DNA of 64,000 bases from Rossellomorea orangium (GCF_019334305.1 NZ_JAHWGH010000012.1:124001-188000); one strand, 5' to 3'. Shown: positions 19,759 to 28,956, numbered from the stretch's first letter. Notes: a model not told the origin generated them from the sequence alone. Program-made: numbers and translations.

Positions 19759-20316
19759 CTATTCTAGATTAGCGTGTTTTCCATACATTTTACCAGAATC
19801 CAATCCTTTTTTCTCCATAAAGCGCAGGATGATGGCATCATAAAATAACAACATCGTTTGCTCAAATAGGGAGCCCATTGGTTGGATCGTTTTGTAATTA
19901 CCTTCGGACTGGTCTTTCGTTACTCCTGGTAATGTAACGGTCAGATCAGCTAATTCTCCAATGGTTGAATCAGGAGAGATGGTTATCGCTGCGACGGTAC
20001 CTCCCAAGCTTTTAGCTTTTTCAGCAATCGCCACTAACGTTTTGGTTTCTCCTGAACCTGATCCAATGATTAATAGATCACCCTTTTCTAAGTTAGCTGT
20101 TACGGTTTCCCCAACGACATAGGCATCAATCCTCATGTGCATCATTCGCATCACAAAAGATTTACCCATCAATCCAGATCTGCCGGCACCAGCCACAAAG
20201 ATTTTCTTGGATTCCAGAATCTGGTTTACTAATTTCTCTGCCTCTTCATCAGAGATTAAGTGCACCGTTTGACTTAATTCTTCGACGACTTTGGCTAAAT
20301 ATTGAGTAGACTTCAT
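19759..20316 (-). CDS. hxlB: 6-phospho-3-hexuloisomerase
   Basis: SIS-domain isomerase that converts hexulose 6-phosphate to fructose 6-phosphate, the second step of formaldehyde fixation in the ribulose monophosphate pathway. The phosphosugar-binding SIS motif is visible as VAGAGRSGLMGKSFVMRM near residues 37-54, with IGSGSGETKTLV further on. 185 residues is the usual length. It follows hxlA by seven bases in one operon, in the order known from B. subtilis. Confidence 0.95.
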   Translation of the reverse strand: MKSTQYLAKVVEELSQTVHLISDEEAEKLVNQILESKKIFVAGAGRSGLMGKSFVMRMMHMRIDAYVVGETVTANLEKGDLLIIGSGSGETKTLVAIAEKAKSLGGTVAAITISPDSTIGELADLTVTLPGVTKDQSEGNYKTIQPMGSLFEQTMLLFYDAIILRFMEKKGLDSGKMYGKHANLE

Positions 20317-20323
20317 CGTTTCA

Positions 20324-20956
20324 TTACCCTTGTTGAATTAATTCCTGCATTTCACGTGCAGTCGCTCGTTTATCTTCTTTGCCTGTGATCCCGCCACCTA
20401 CAATGATGAGGTCAGGCTGTTCTTTAATAACTTCCGGTAGTGTTTCCAATTTGATTCCACCGGCAATGGCCGTTTTGGCATTTTTCACAACGCTTTTGAT
20501 CGTGTGTAGATCTTCAAAGGAATTTTTTCCTACAGCTTGCAAATCATAACCTGTGTGTACACAAATGTAATCGGCACCAAGTTCGTCCAATTCTTTCGCA
20601 CGGGCGGCAACGTCTTTCACGGCAATCATATCAACAAGGATGTGTTTCCCTTGTTTTCGGGCTTCTTCTACTGCGCCTTTGATTGACTCGTCTTCTGCCG
20701 TTCCAAGAATCGTAATGATGTCAGCACCCGCAGCAGAGGCTTGACTGACTTCATATCCAGCGGCATCCATAATCTTTAAGTCCGCTAATACGGTTAAGTT
20801 AGGGAACGCTACTTTTACTTCTTTCACTGCTTTAAGCCCTTCATTAATGACAACAGGTGTACCAATTTCTACAACATCAATATACTCTTCTACCTCTTTA
20901 ACTAATTCAATGGCTCCCGGAATATCGACAAGATCTAATGCTAATTGTAATTTCAT
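20324..20956 (-). CDS. hxlA: 3-hexulose-6-phosphate synthase
   Basis: Aldolase that condenses formaldehyde with ribulose 5-phosphate, detoxifying formaldehyde. It belongs to the orotidine-monophosphate-decarboxylase-like barrel family. LALDLVD at the start, ADLKIMDAA near residue 60 and the phosphate-binding segment IIVGGGITG near the end are the family signatures. Length 210 residues is normal. The ATG follows AAGGAGC. It is divergent from hxlR, and expression is expected to be induced by formaldehyde through HxlR. Confidence 0.95.
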   Translation of the reverse strand: MKLQLALDLVDIPGAIELVKEVEEYIDVVEIGTPVVINEGLKAVKEVKVAFPNLTVLADLKIMDAAGYEVSQASAAGADIITILGTAEDESIKGAVEEARKQGKHILVDMIAVKDVAARAKELDELGADYICVHTGYDLQAVGKNSFEDLHTIKSVVKNAKTAIAGGIKLETLPEVIKEQPDLIIVGGGITGKEDKRATAREMQELIQQG

Positions 20957-21028
20957 TTATATTCGCTCCTTATAATAAATTTAAATTGGTTATGCTAAAT
21001 GAATGTATTTACTCACTAGCATGCTGTT

Positions 21029-21098
21029 TAGTATACTCAGTATATAAAAAAATTTGAAGTACGCACTTTCATCGCATATAGTGATAAAAAGTATACTA
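21029..21098. promoter_or_regulatory. Two AGTATACT palindromes between hxlA and hxlR
   Basis: The perfect 8-base palindrome AGTATACT occurs at 21030-21037 and again at 21090-21097, exactly 60 bp apart, inside the 172-base divergent region. In B. subtilis HxlR activates hxlAB through two upstream sites, so these are candidate operators. The match to the published sites was not checked. Confidence 0.4.
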
Positions 21099-21128
21099 TT
21101 GGATGAAATAAAGGAGAGTTTGACGTAA

Positions 21129-21494
21129 ATGCCAAATTTAGGAGAGAAAAATTTTAACTGTGAGAAAGAATTAACGCTCGCAGTGATCGGTGGTAAATGG
21201 AAGATGTTGATTTTGTGGCATCTAGGCAAAGAAGGAACGAAACGATTTGGTGAATTAAAATCTCTTATGCCGGGTATCACGCAAAGAATGCTTGTCAACC
21301 AATTACGGGAACTCGAAGATCATTTAATCGTGCACCGGGAAGTGTATCCTGTGGTCCCGCCTAAAGTCGAATACTCACTCACCGAGCATGGGGAAAGACT
21401 GTTGCCAATCTTAGAGGCTATGTATGAATGGGGCAAAGATTATATCGAGAATGTACTGGAAAAGGAAACAGATGATCAATCAGCTGTAAAATAG
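21129..21494 (+). CDS. hxlR: HxlR-family transcriptional activator of hxlAB
   Basis: A 121-residue winged-helix regulator. The start with [22 protein letters not shown], then [24 protein letters not shown] (recognition helix) and [14 protein letters not shown] (wing) are hallmark HxlR segments. A cysteine near residue 11 is conserved in many members and linked to aldehyde sensing. It sits divergently next to hxlAB, the arrangement in which HxlR is the formaldehyde-responsive activator. Confidence 0.93.
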   Translation: MPNLGEKNFNCEKELTLAVIGGKWKMLILWHLGKEGTKRFGELKSLMPGITQRMLVNQLRELEDHLIVHREVYPVVPPKVEYSLTEHGERLLPILEAMYEWGKDYIENVLEKETDDQSAVK

Positions 21495-21506
21495 AAAATC
21501 TCACTT

Positions 21507-21532
21507 ACCAAGGGTTACCTTGGTTTTTTTAT
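21507..21532 (+). terminator. Terminator of hxlR
   Basis: Stem ACCAAGG / CCTTGGT with a four-base loop and a T run, 13 bases after the stop. Confidence 0.85.
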
Positions 21533-21671
21533 TACTGTTTAATACGAGCGAGTAGAGACCACAACTTAATTGCCCCTACTCGCTTATTTTTATAAAATTG
21601 GGGTATAACATAAAGTAGCATACGAGAGTAAGAAGATAAGAATAGATAAGTTTATATGGAGGAGATGCAAA

Positions 21672-22352
21672 ATGAAGATTTCATATCACGGACATTCAGT
21701 AGTGAAAATCGAAACAAACGGTAAAACGATTCTGATCGATCCATTCATCAACGGGAATGAACTGACAGATCTGAAAGTGGACGACGAGAAACCAGATGTG
21801 ATCATCCTGACACACGGTCACAATGATCACGTAGGTGATACAGTAGAACTGGCAAAGAAAAACGATTCACTTGTTATCGCCAACCACGAACTAGCGACCT
21901 ACCTAAGCTGGCAACTAGTGAAAACCCATCCGATGCACGTTGGGGGAGCTTACGAATTTGACTTCGGTAAAGTGAAGCTGACTCAGGCATTCCATGGTTC
22001 GGGTCTCATTACAGACGGAAATGAAATCATCTATATGGGCATGCCAGCAGGCGTTCTCTTAATGATTGAAGGGAAGACGATTTTCCATGCAGGGGATACG
22101 GGGTTATTCTCTGATATGAAACTGATCGGGGAGCGTCATCCGATTGACCTTGCTTTCCTACCGATTGGTGATAATTTCACGATGGGACCTGAGGATGCGG
22201 CGACGGCAGCAAGCTTCTTGAAAGCGAAGAAAGTCGTGCCGATTCATTATGATACATTCCCGCCGATTAAGCAGGATCCGCATAAATTTGTTGAGATGCT
22301 TGAGGATTCTGAGGGGCAGGTTATGAAGGCTGGAGATGTGATTGAATATTAA
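21672..22352 (+). CDS. ytkL: Metal-dependent hydrolase, UPF0173 / YtkL family
   Basis: A 226-residue metallo-beta-lactamase-fold protein. The metal-binding motif [11 protein letters not shown] has His48, His50, Asp52 and His53. FHAGDTGLF near residue 140 and VPIHYDTFP near 195 supply the other metal ligands. The family is broadly conserved, but its substrate is not established. ATG is preceded by GGAGGAG. In B. subtilis ytkL lies close to ytoI, ytpI and nrnA; here accessory genes separate them. Confidence 0.9.
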   Translation: MKISYHGHSVVKIETNGKTILIDPFINGNELTDLKVDDEKPDVIILTHGHNDHVGDTVELAKKNDSLVIANHELATYLSWQLVKTHPMHVGGAYEFDFGKVKLTQAFHGSGLITDGNEIIYMGMPAGVLLMIEGKTIFHAGDTGLFSDMKLIGERHPIDLAFLPIGDNFTMGPEDAATAASFLKAKKVVPIHYDTFPPIKQDPHKFVEMLEDSEGQVMKAGDVIEY

Positions 22353-22722
22353 AAGTTAGGGCGGTGTAATGTAAGTAGTTTAGATAATATGGAGAAAACT
22401 TAAATTGCAGCCCCATTAACATACTTTTTCGTAACCTAAATTATATAAAAGCTTGGGAGATCATTATGCTCCCCTTTAGGTTGACAGATTAAAAAAATAT
22501 AATCTGTTAGCTTGAAGGGGAGTATTTTTATGCTTAGAGGTTATTTAGGCAGAAGCCAAATACCTAATGAAAGAGATTATTTCTCATTACAAAAGTGAGT
22601 GATGCGTCTGTAATGAATTCGGTGAATTTATTTGACAAACATGTAATAGAAAGTCTTAATGAATCTAGCGGATGCTGAAATCCTTACCGACAATGAGGGC
22701 CACTCATTGATAAAGGAGAATT
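22353..22722. other. Intergenic region with a long imperfect hairpin
   Basis: At about 22469-22526 arms of some 25 bases pair imperfectly (ATGCTCCCC... with ...GGGGAGTAT), and TTTTTAT follows, so this may be a terminator. After it, a GAAGGGGAG site precedes an ATG at 22530 that opens only 22 codons. A second short open frame overlaps at 22590, suggesting a frameshifted remnant. Confidence 0.4.
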
Positions 22723-23250
22723 ATGACCATGAGTCCAACAATTGAAGAGCTTTATAAAAAATATGCACGCCTCACCATTCCTAATCAATACAACATACAA
22801 GAAGCTGAAACGATCTTAACAAAGGAATATTCTGCAGTTTCTTACCCATTAAAAGAAGTCGCTTTCCTCCTATCACCAGAAGAGGAGAAAAGACTGGATA
22901 CTTGTTTTAAGATTGAGGATCCTGGAGTATTGTTCATGCTATTCACTGAACAAGAAAAAAAGGACCTTAAAGAATGGAAAGAAATAAATAAACAAAATCC
23001 ACTGAACTTGGAAATCGTCACTAAGAGTGAAGTCGAATATACCAGAATTCAAGAAGGTAATTATGTCATGGTATTCTTCGGCACCGATCAAGAGGGGAAA
23101 ATTCAAGAAGTGAAATTACTCGGCCATAGTCAAAAAATGTTTGATTTATTGACCGTTTGTATGGGAGTAGATCATAAACTGTGTACCCTGGAAAATAGAG
23201 ATTTCCAAGAATACTTGATGGCTCTTTCTAACCTTGGTTACATAGATTAG
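22723..23250 (+). CDS. Hypothetical protein, unknown family
   Basis: A 175-residue soluble acidic protein with no motif I recognise. AAAGGAG precedes the ATG, and a second ATG two codons later is equally possible. It contains no signal peptide or membrane span. It stands alone, convergent with the GNAT gene downstream. Function unknown. Confidence 0.6.
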   Translation: MTMSPTIEELYKKYARLTIPNQYNIQEAETILTKEYSAVSYPLKEVAFLLSPEEEKRLDTCFKIEDPGVLFMLFTEQEKKDLKEWKEINKQNPLNLEIVTKSEVEYTRIQEGNYVMVFFGTDQEGKIQEVKLLGHSQKMFDLLTVCMGVDHKLCTLENRDFQEYLMALSNLGYID

Positions 23251-23266
23251 TATCTATATTTGTTAC

Positions 23267-23773
23267 CTAAAGATCACGCATGTTCCAAACAATTTCTTCT
23301 CCATTTTCTTTCCAGGTACTATGGTGGCGTATGAAACCAATCTTTTCAAGAACTCGAAAGGAAGCAGTATTCCAAGACCCAACAGTAGCCCACAGTCGTT
23401 TCCGCCCAGTTGCGACCGCAGCTTCTATAATGGCTGATGCAGCTTCAGTTGCATAGCCATTTCCGTGGACAGATTTGAACAGTTCATAAGCAATTTCAGG
23501 CTCTTCTATAGTAGAACGACCAATAATTAATCCGCAGTACCCAATAATATCTCCTTCAACTTTGCGTCGGATTGTAAGTGCACCTATGCCACTTTCAAGT
23601 GCTTTATTGCGTAAACTGATCACATGTTTGCGAGCATCTTCAAGAGTGGGCTTTTCAACTCCGCGTTCCCCAACTAGTTCCCTATACCAAGATGCATCTG
23701 ATTCCTCCCATATACTCAAGTAAAGCCGTTCCGTTATTATTTCGAAATCCATTACCGAGAATCTGCTTGCCAT
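23267..23773 (-). CDS. GNAT-family N-acetyltransferase
   Basis: A 168-residue acetyltransferase. The start IITERLYLSIWEESDASWY is typical of RimJ/RimL-like proteins acting on protein N-termini or small amines. The acetyl-CoA loop is seen in VHGNGYATEAASAIIEAA, and VLEKIGFIRHHS is the C-terminal motif. The ATG at 23773 follows AAGGAGG, so the longer frame from 23800 is not used. The substrate is unknown. Confidence 0.85.
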   Translation of the reverse strand: MASRFSVMDFEIITERLYLSIWEESDASWYRELVGERGVEKPTLEDARKHVISLRNKALESGIGALTIRRKVEGDIIGYCGLIIGRSTIEEPEIAYELFKSVHGNGYATEAASAIIEAAVATGRKRLWATVGSWNTASFRVLEKIGFIRHHSTWKENGEEIVWNMRDL

Positions 23774-23843
23774 CTGATAACCTCCTTTTCGATTCTTCAT
23801 GACACGAAAAACTCAACTAAACTGCCCGTTTGTTCAATAAGGA

Positions 23844-24272
23844 TTATTCTTCACATGGGTTTTCAAAATGTATGCCCTCATCAGGGAAGTCCCCTTCTGG
23901 CGGAGTCCAAACATTTTGGCAAATCTTCTCTTCATCTTCCACTGAATAAGTATAATACCAACCCTTCTCGTTTTTAAATTCTACTATGAGGTGATAAGGG
24001 CTATATTGTCTTCCTTCTTGCTGGGTCACCTGCCATTCCTGTTGAGGGAATTTTTCTTCTAAGTATTCATTAAGTTGTTCGGTTTTTTTCGAAACTTGAT
24101 AGTCAATCCAAAAAGGGCGAACAGCAAAAAATATAAGTAATAGTGCAGTTAATGAAATTGAAACAATTAGACAGAGTTTCCTTATATAACTTGGGGTCAA
24201 TAATGAAAGAACAAAAATAACAATTACAAAAATGACCGAAAATGTAATTTCTGTTGTTGTTATTGGATGCAA
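23844..24272 (-). CDS. Hypothetical membrane protein
   Basis: A 142-residue protein with two N-terminal hydrophobic segments (about residues 8-26 and 31-52) and a soluble acidic tail. The TTG at 24272 lies eight bases after GGAGGT, and an upstream TTG at 24293 has no ribosome site. No family recognised. Confidence 0.6.
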   Translation of the reverse strand: MHPITTTEITFSVIFVIVIFVLSLLTPSYIRKLCLIVSISLTALLLIFFAVRPFWIDYQVSKKTEQLNEYLEEKFPQQEWQVTQQEGRQYSPYHLIVEFKNEKGWYYTYSVEDEEKICQNVWTPPEGDFPDEGIHFENPCEE

Positions 24273-24484
24273 TATAAATCCACCTCCACTCAATTAAATT
24301 GCCCGTTAATTGAAGAACTGAATATTCATAATCATTAAGTTGATTTTACCACATAATGTTATAAATCCTTGATACATCAACTAATCTACTTAGGTGCAAA
24401 TACATCTCCTTTTTCGTATGTTTGCACAACATCCTCCACCTACCCGCATATACATGATACAAGCCTAGAAAGGAGGTACCACAC

Positions 24485-24733
24485 TTGAAACAACGATACA
24501 TTCTCTGCCTACTCATCACCGGGGCCCTCATCTACTACGGAGCCCCCCGCATGTCCATATTCGCAGAAGGCCTACAAGGAACCTTCGCCATCAGCTGGCT
24601 CATCCTGGCCACCTGCGTCATAGCTGGCAACCTGGCCGCAATCCTTTACACACCTAAAGGAACAGGCAAAGGTGGCGGCAAGAAATTAAAATCCAAGCCT
24701 GTGCGCAAATTGAAATCACGGTCATTTGGATAA
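24485..24733 (+). CDS. Small membrane protein with basic tail
   Basis: An 82-residue protein with two hydrophobic segments (about 5-25 and 35-55) and a lysine/glycine-rich tail. The TTG start has a near-perfect AAAGGAGGT site, so expression is likely. No function is known to me. It precedes a large intergenic repeat. Confidence 0.65.
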   Translation: MKQRYILCLLITGALIYYGAPRMSIFAEGLQGTFAISWLILATCVIAGNLAAILYTPKGTGKGGGKKLKSKPVRKLKSRSFG

Positions 24734-24775
24734 GCTCTTTAAGCTTTTTGTCTGTGAAAGGAACAAACCGCCAAT

Positions 24776-25013
24776 GTTGATTGAAGCGAAAGGGGCTCGA
24801 CTCCTGCGGGAAAGAACGAAAAGCGGAGGCGGCTTGCTCAGGCCCGACAAGCATAAGATGAATGGGCCGGGAAGGCGTTTTTTGCCTTCTTGGACCATTT
24901 AGCTTATGACCTCGAGGGCCTAGCCGCCGGAGCTGGACATGTTGACTACACAGAAGCCCGAGGAGGCTCACCGCCAGCCCCGCGGAAAGCGAGCTCCTGC
25001 AGCGAAAATCAAC
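24776..25013. repeat. Structured 238-bp Bacillaceae-type intergenic repeat
   Basis: The element starts GTTGATT and ends with its complement AATCAAC. The outer arms are imperfectly inverted (both have GCTCG-like and CTCCTGC tracts). The centre from AGGCCC (about 24839) to GGGCCT (about 24922) is a long hairpin around GAAGGC-TTTTTT-GCCTTC. From memory, similar units with ACTCCTGCGGGA and CCGCGGAAAGCGAGC are very common in Bacillus intergenic DNA. Open frames across it are shadows. Confidence 0.75.
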
Positions 25014-25155
25014 CATCACTCTCTCATCAAAAGGAGTAATTCACACACACCAATCAGGGCTTTCACCCCCGAAAGCCCTGATTAAATTGAAACACCGCGC
25101 TTTTCACATTATAATAAACATATAAAGTAGGACGTTACAAAGAAGGGTGAAAAGC

Positions 25156-26475
25156 TTGGCTACAAAACACGAACAAATACTGGAGTACATAGATACCCTG
25201 CCTGTCGGAGAAAAAATCTCCGTCCGCCAGATCGCGAAAGCACTGACCGTCAGCGAAGGAACGGCATACCGGGCGATCAAAGATGCCGAAACGAAAGGCT
25301 ACGTCAGCACCATCGAACGCGTCGGAACGATCCGCATCGAACAGAAGAAGAAAGAAAATATCGAGAAGCTCACCTACGCAGAAGTGGTCAATATCATCGA
25401 TGGACAAGTACTCGGTGGACGATCCGGCCTGCATAAGATGCTCAACAAGTTTGTCATTGGAGCCATGAAGCTTGAAGCCATGATGAGATACACGGAAGCG
25501 GGGAACCTTTTGATCATCGGGAACCGGACCCAGGCACAGGAACATGCCTTGCGTGCAGGTGCCGCCGTCCTGATCACAGGGGGATTCGATGCAGACGAAG
25601 ACGTCAAGAAGCTCGCGGATGAACTCGAACTCCCGATCATCTCCACCTCTTATGACACCTTTACCGTAGCCACCATGATCAACCGGGCCATTTACGATCA
25701 GCTCATCAAGAAAGAGATTGTATTAGTGGAAGACATTTTAACCAAAGTGGACGATACGATTTACTTGCACCTCGACGATACGTTGGAAGAATGGTACGAA
25801 AAGAATCAGTACACATTCCACAGCCGTTTCCCAGTCGTGGACCGGAACTTGAAAGTATATGGTATGGTGACGTCAAAAGACGTTATGGGACAGGAAAAGT
25901 ATGCGGGCATCGATAAGATCATGACAAAGCAGCCGATCACCGTCAGCCCGAACACAAGCGTCGCATCCGCCGCCCATATTATGATCTGGGAAGGGATCGA
26001 GTTACTTCCTGTCGTCAATGAACAAAACAAGCTGCAGGGGATCATCAGCCGTCAGGACGTACTGAAAGCTTTGCAAATGATCCAGCGTCAGCCGCAGGTC
26101 GGGGAAACGATCGATGACCTCATCTCAAATGCAGTCGAAGTAGTCGGCGAGAAAAAAGAAAACAAAGAAATCTACCAATTTGCCGTCACACCGCAAATGA
26201 CCACAGGAATCGGGACGCTCTCCTATGGTGTCTTCACCACCCTAATGACAGAAGCCGCCAACCGTGCACTGAAACCGTACAAAAAAGGCGACCTCGTCAT
26301 CGAAAACATGACCATCTACTTCATCAAACCGGTCCAGATGGAAACCATCCTAGAAATCCATCCAAAGGTACTCGACGTCGGAAGAAAATTTGGTAAAGTG
26401 GATGTAGAAGTGTATAACGAAGGCGTGCTCATGGGTAAATCACTGATGATTTGTCAGTTGATCGACCGGCATTAA
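25156..26475 (+). CDS. ytoI: CBS/DRTGG-domain regulator with hotdog C-terminus, YtoI family
   Basis: A 439-residue multidomain protein. Residues 5-65 form a helix-turn-helix, about 70-180 a DRTGG domain, about 190-305 two CBS domains (VSPNTSVASAAHIM belongs to the second; such pairs bind adenine nucleotides), and about 320-439 a thioesterase-like hotdog fold. The TTG at 25156 is about 10 bases after AGAAGG, whereas the in-frame GTG at 25147 abuts that site. Neighbourhood with ytpI and nrnA matches B. subtilis. Ligand and targets are not established. Confidence 0.88.
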   Translation: MATKHEQILEYIDTLPVGEKISVRQIAKALTVSEGTAYRAIKDAETKGYVSTIERVGTIRIEQKKKENIEKLTYAEVVNIIDGQVLGGRSGLHKMLNKFVIGAMKLEAMMRYTEAGNLLIIGNRTQAQEHALRAGAAVLITGGFDADEDVKKLADELELPIISTSYDTFTVATMINRAIYDQLIKKEIVLVEDILTKVDDTIYLHLDDTLEEWYEKNQYTFHSRFPVVDRNLKVYGMVTSKDVMGQEKYAGIDKIMTKQPITVSPNTSVASAAHIMIWEGIELLPVVNEQNKLQGIISRQDVLKALQMIQRQPQVGETIDDLISNAVEVVGEKKENKEIYQFAVTPQMTTGIGTLSYGVFTTLMTEAANRALKPYKKGDLVIENMTIYFIKPVQMETILEIHPKVLDVGRKFGKVDVEVYNEGVLMGKSLMICQLIDRH

Positions 26476-26486
26476 TCGGTAAAACA

Positions 26487-26514
26487 AAAAGACTAGATGG
26501 GCATCTAGTCTTTT
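26487..26514. terminator. Bidirectional terminator between ytoI and ytpI
   Basis: AAAA-GACTAGAT, a four-base loop, then ATCTAGTC-TTTT: an 8-bp stem with A and T tracts suited to both converging genes. Confidence 0.85.
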
Positions 26515-26522
26515 ACAGTACT

Positions 26523-26828
26523 TTATTGGTTATCCAGTTCCTTCGCTTCCCTCTGTGCATAAGGAAGCACATGCTTATACATCTTATATCCGGCCCAGCA
26601 GCTTCCAAGTCCCAACAGGATGAAAAGCGTGCCGATGACATACGTCAGTGTGCCGGGGAATAAAAACAGCTGATTGATCCCGAACAGGGCAACGAACAGC
26701 CCAAGGGCAATGCTTGCTTTCGCCGATAACCATTTCTTTTCCATCGGTCGTCTCGTTCTCACTTGTCTTATTTTATAAAAGACATAGAACGTGAACGTAA
26801 CGACAATCAGTAATGCGAGAAAATACAT
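26523..26828 (-). CDS. ytpI: YtpI-like membrane protein
   Basis: A 101-residue protein with three hydrophobic segments, matching the size and position of YtpI beside nrnA in Bacillus. The ATG at 26828 follows ATGGAGGA; the longer frame to 26894 lacks a ribosome site. Function unknown. Confidence 0.8.
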   Translation of the reverse strand: MYFLALLIVVTFTFYVFYKIRQVRTRRPMEKKWLSAKASIALGLFVALFGINQLFLFPGTLTYVIGTLFILLGLGSCWAGYKMYKHVLPYAQREAKELDNQ

Positions 26829-26923
26829 AGTTTTTTGTCCTCCATCGTTGACTACTCTCGCTACTATTTTACAGATAACGGGGCAGAATGCCAAATATAA
26901 ATTCCACTACAAAGGAGATTCCC

Positions 26924-27865
26924 ATGAAAGAACAAATCCTGAACCTCATCAAACAATATGAAACCATCATTGTACATAGACATGTCCGCCCTGATCCTGA
27001 CGCATACGGCTCTCAGGGAGGGCTTGTGGAAATCCTGAAAGCCTCATTCCCTGAAAAGAATATCTATGCGGTCGGAAAAGAAGAGGAAACCCTTCATTAC
27101 TTAAATCGTCTTGACGATATCGAAGACTCGGTCTTTGAAGGTGCCTTGATCATCGTCTGTGATACGGCCAACGAAGAACGAATCTGCGACCGCCGCTACA
27201 AACTCGGCGACCTGCTTGTGAAAATCGATCATCATCCAAACGAGGATGCTTACGGGGATCACCTCTGGATCGATACAACGGCAAGCTCCGTTAGTGAAAT
27301 GATCTATGAATTTTACCAGTTCGGGAAAGACAAAGGATTGACCCTGCCTGACTCAGGAGCAAGACTCCTATTTGCCGGGATTGTCGGCGATACGGGGAGA
27401 TTCCTGTATCCAAGTACGACTCAGAAGACGTTTGACATCGCCGGTGAATTGATCCGCTATGATTTCGACCGGAACGAATTATTCAATCGCATGTATGAAG
27501 TCGATTCAAGCGTGACGAAGCTGAACGGATATGTGCTTCAGAATTTTGAAATGGACGAAGATGGCTGCGGCATGATGGTCATGACCAAGGATATTCTCGA
27601 GGAGCACGATGTTGTCCCATCAGAAGCTTCCTTACTTGTCAGTACGTTAGGGAACGTGAAAGGCATGAAAGCGTGGGTCTTCTTTATTGAAGAACATGAC
27701 CAAATCAGGGTTCGCCTGCGTTCAAAAGGACCTGTGATTAACACGATTGCCAAGAAGTACAATGGCGGTGGCCATCCACTGGCAGCAGGCGCTTCGATTT
27801 ATTCTTGGGAAGAGAAAGAAGCAGTCATGAAGGATTTACGGGAAGTGTGCAGAAATCACCAATAA
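26924..27865 (+). CDS. nrnA: Bifunctional oligoribonuclease / pAp phosphatase
   Basis: DHH/DHHA1 phosphoesterase that degrades two- to five-base RNA fragments and dephosphorylates 3'-phosphoadenosine 5'-phosphate. HRHVRPDPDA holds Asp24 and Asp26, the DHH motif is Asp102-His103-His104, and GGGHPLAAGA near the end is the DHHA1 substrate motif. The ATG at 26924 follows AAAGGAG and gives 313 residues, the usual length. In B. subtilis ytrI, ytrH and dnaE follow; here other genes follow. Confidence 0.94.
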   Translation: MKEQILNLIKQYETIIVHRHVRPDPDAYGSQGGLVEILKASFPEKNIYAVGKEEETLHYLNRLDDIEDSVFEGALIIVCDTANEERICDRRYKLGDLLVKIDHHPNEDAYGDHLWIDTTASSVSEMIYEFYQFGKDKGLTLPDSGARLLFAGIVGDTGRFLYPSTTQKTFDIAGELIRYDFDRNELFNRMYEVDSSVTKLNGYVLQNFEMDEDGCGMMVMTKDILEEHDVVPSEASLLVSTLGNVKGMKAWVFFIEEHDQIRVRLRSKGPVINTIAKKYNGGGHPLAAGASIYSWEEKEAVMKDLREVCRNHQ

Positions 27866-27873
27866 TATTGAAG

Positions 27874-27899
27874 AAGAGCCGGCGTTTGCCGGCTCTTTT
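27874..27899. terminator. Terminator after nrnA
   Basis: A perfect 10-bp stem AAGAGCCGGC / GCCGGCTCTT around a four-base loop with TTTA after it. It also serves the converging gene. Confidence 0.88.
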
Positions 27900-28251
27900 A
27901 TTCATTCAGATAAGAAACGGCCATTTGAAATGCCTTGATCCGTCTCTCAATGTAGGTCCGCTGTCCGCTTCCAGGCTTGGTTTTCTCAAGGAACCCAGGG
28001 AGCATCAACAGTAAACCCTCCAATACTTGCTTCGCCTCTACCAACTCGTCATGGCTCACATCCAACTCTTTACCTTCCCAGCGTGCAGCAAGCAATCCTT
28101 CACCAATCCTGGCTGCTTTCAACCGTTTTTCAAGGAGTCTAGACTGTGCCGACCCTGATTTCATCGAAGCCAGGGCATTTTCCGATTTACGGATGACCGA
28201 CTGAAACGCTTCAATTGACTGCTGCTTTTCTTCATTTGTTATATTATCCAT
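27898..28251 (-). CDS. Hypothetical helical protein
   Basis: A 117-residue protein, predicted all-helical, with two similar halves: both contain an R-x-x-E-R/K-R-x-K-A pattern (LLEKRLKAARIGEG and YIERRIKAFQMAVS). This suggests an internal duplication. AGGTGA precedes the ATG. No known family recognised. Confidence 0.65.
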   Translation of the reverse strand: MDNITNEEKQQSIEAFQSVIRKSENALASMKSGSAQSRLLEKRLKAARIGEGLLAARWEGKELDVSHDELVEAKQVLEGLLLMLPGFLEKTKPGSGQRTYIERRIKAFQMAVSYLNE

Positions 28252-28338
28252 GTAGGCATCACCTCATTTCTCTATATGTAGTGTAACAGAAGACTTTGAT
28301 ATAATGTTTCACAACAAACCAAAATAGGAGTGTGACCA

Positions 28339-28956
28339 ATGGAACCAAACGTCTTTGAAGAAATGGCCAAACGATATGATACAGAAGAGCGGAAGGAACT
28401 GGCCAACATTGTCGCTGAAGAAGTAAGAAAAGAACTGCAGGACAGTGCCTCTAAAACGCTCATCGATTATGGGAGCGGAACGGGACTTGTAAGTTTAGAA
28501 CTGACAGATAAGGTCAAATCCGTTCTGCTAATTGATTCATCCAAGCAGATGGTCGAAGTCGCCAAAGCCAAAATCACTCAAAGAGGAATCGGAAACGCCA
28601 ATGTCCTCTATTCCGATTTTACCCAGGGAACTCCAGAGTTGAAGTCTGACATTGTGCTCATGTCACTTGTCCTTCTACATATTCCTAATACTCAACAAAT
28701 CTTACAAGAGTTATACAATATTCTCAATGAAGGCGGCAAGCTCATCATTGTCGACTTTGATAAGAATGAGAAAATCAGCCATCCGAAGGTGCATAACGGC
28801 TTTGATCATGAGGAACTAAAGGAACGCTTGTCGGAGGCGGGATTTACCTCAACGGAGATCAGGACATTTTATCATGGTGAGGGTATCTTTATGAAGAAAG
28901 ATGCCTCGATGTTTATAGCTAGTAGTATCAAAGGGGAGAATGCAAATAGATGCTAA
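28339..28956 (+). CDS. Class I SAM-dependent methyltransferase
   Basis: A 205-residue methyltransferase. Motif I is LIDYGSGTGLVSLEL near residue 42, followed by the acidic residue in VLLIDSSKQM and motif IV DIVLMSLVLLH. The substrate is unknown. AGGAGTG precedes the ATG. The next gene overlaps by 17 bases, so they are probably co-expressed. Confidence 0.88.
   Translation: MEPNVFEEMAKRYDTEERKELANIVAEEVRKELQDSASKTLIDYGSGTGLVSLELTDKVKSVLLIDSSKQMVEVAKAKITQRGIGNANVLYSDFTQGTPELKSDIVLMSLVLLHIPNTQQILQELYNILNEGGKLIIVDFDKNEKISHPKVHNGFDHEELKERLSEAGFTSTEIRTFYHGEGIFMKKDASMFIASSIKGENANRC

Noticed and set aside
24654..25019. 121-codon minus-strand frame
   Set aside because: It mostly covers the structured repeat; no ribosome site and no protein-like pattern.
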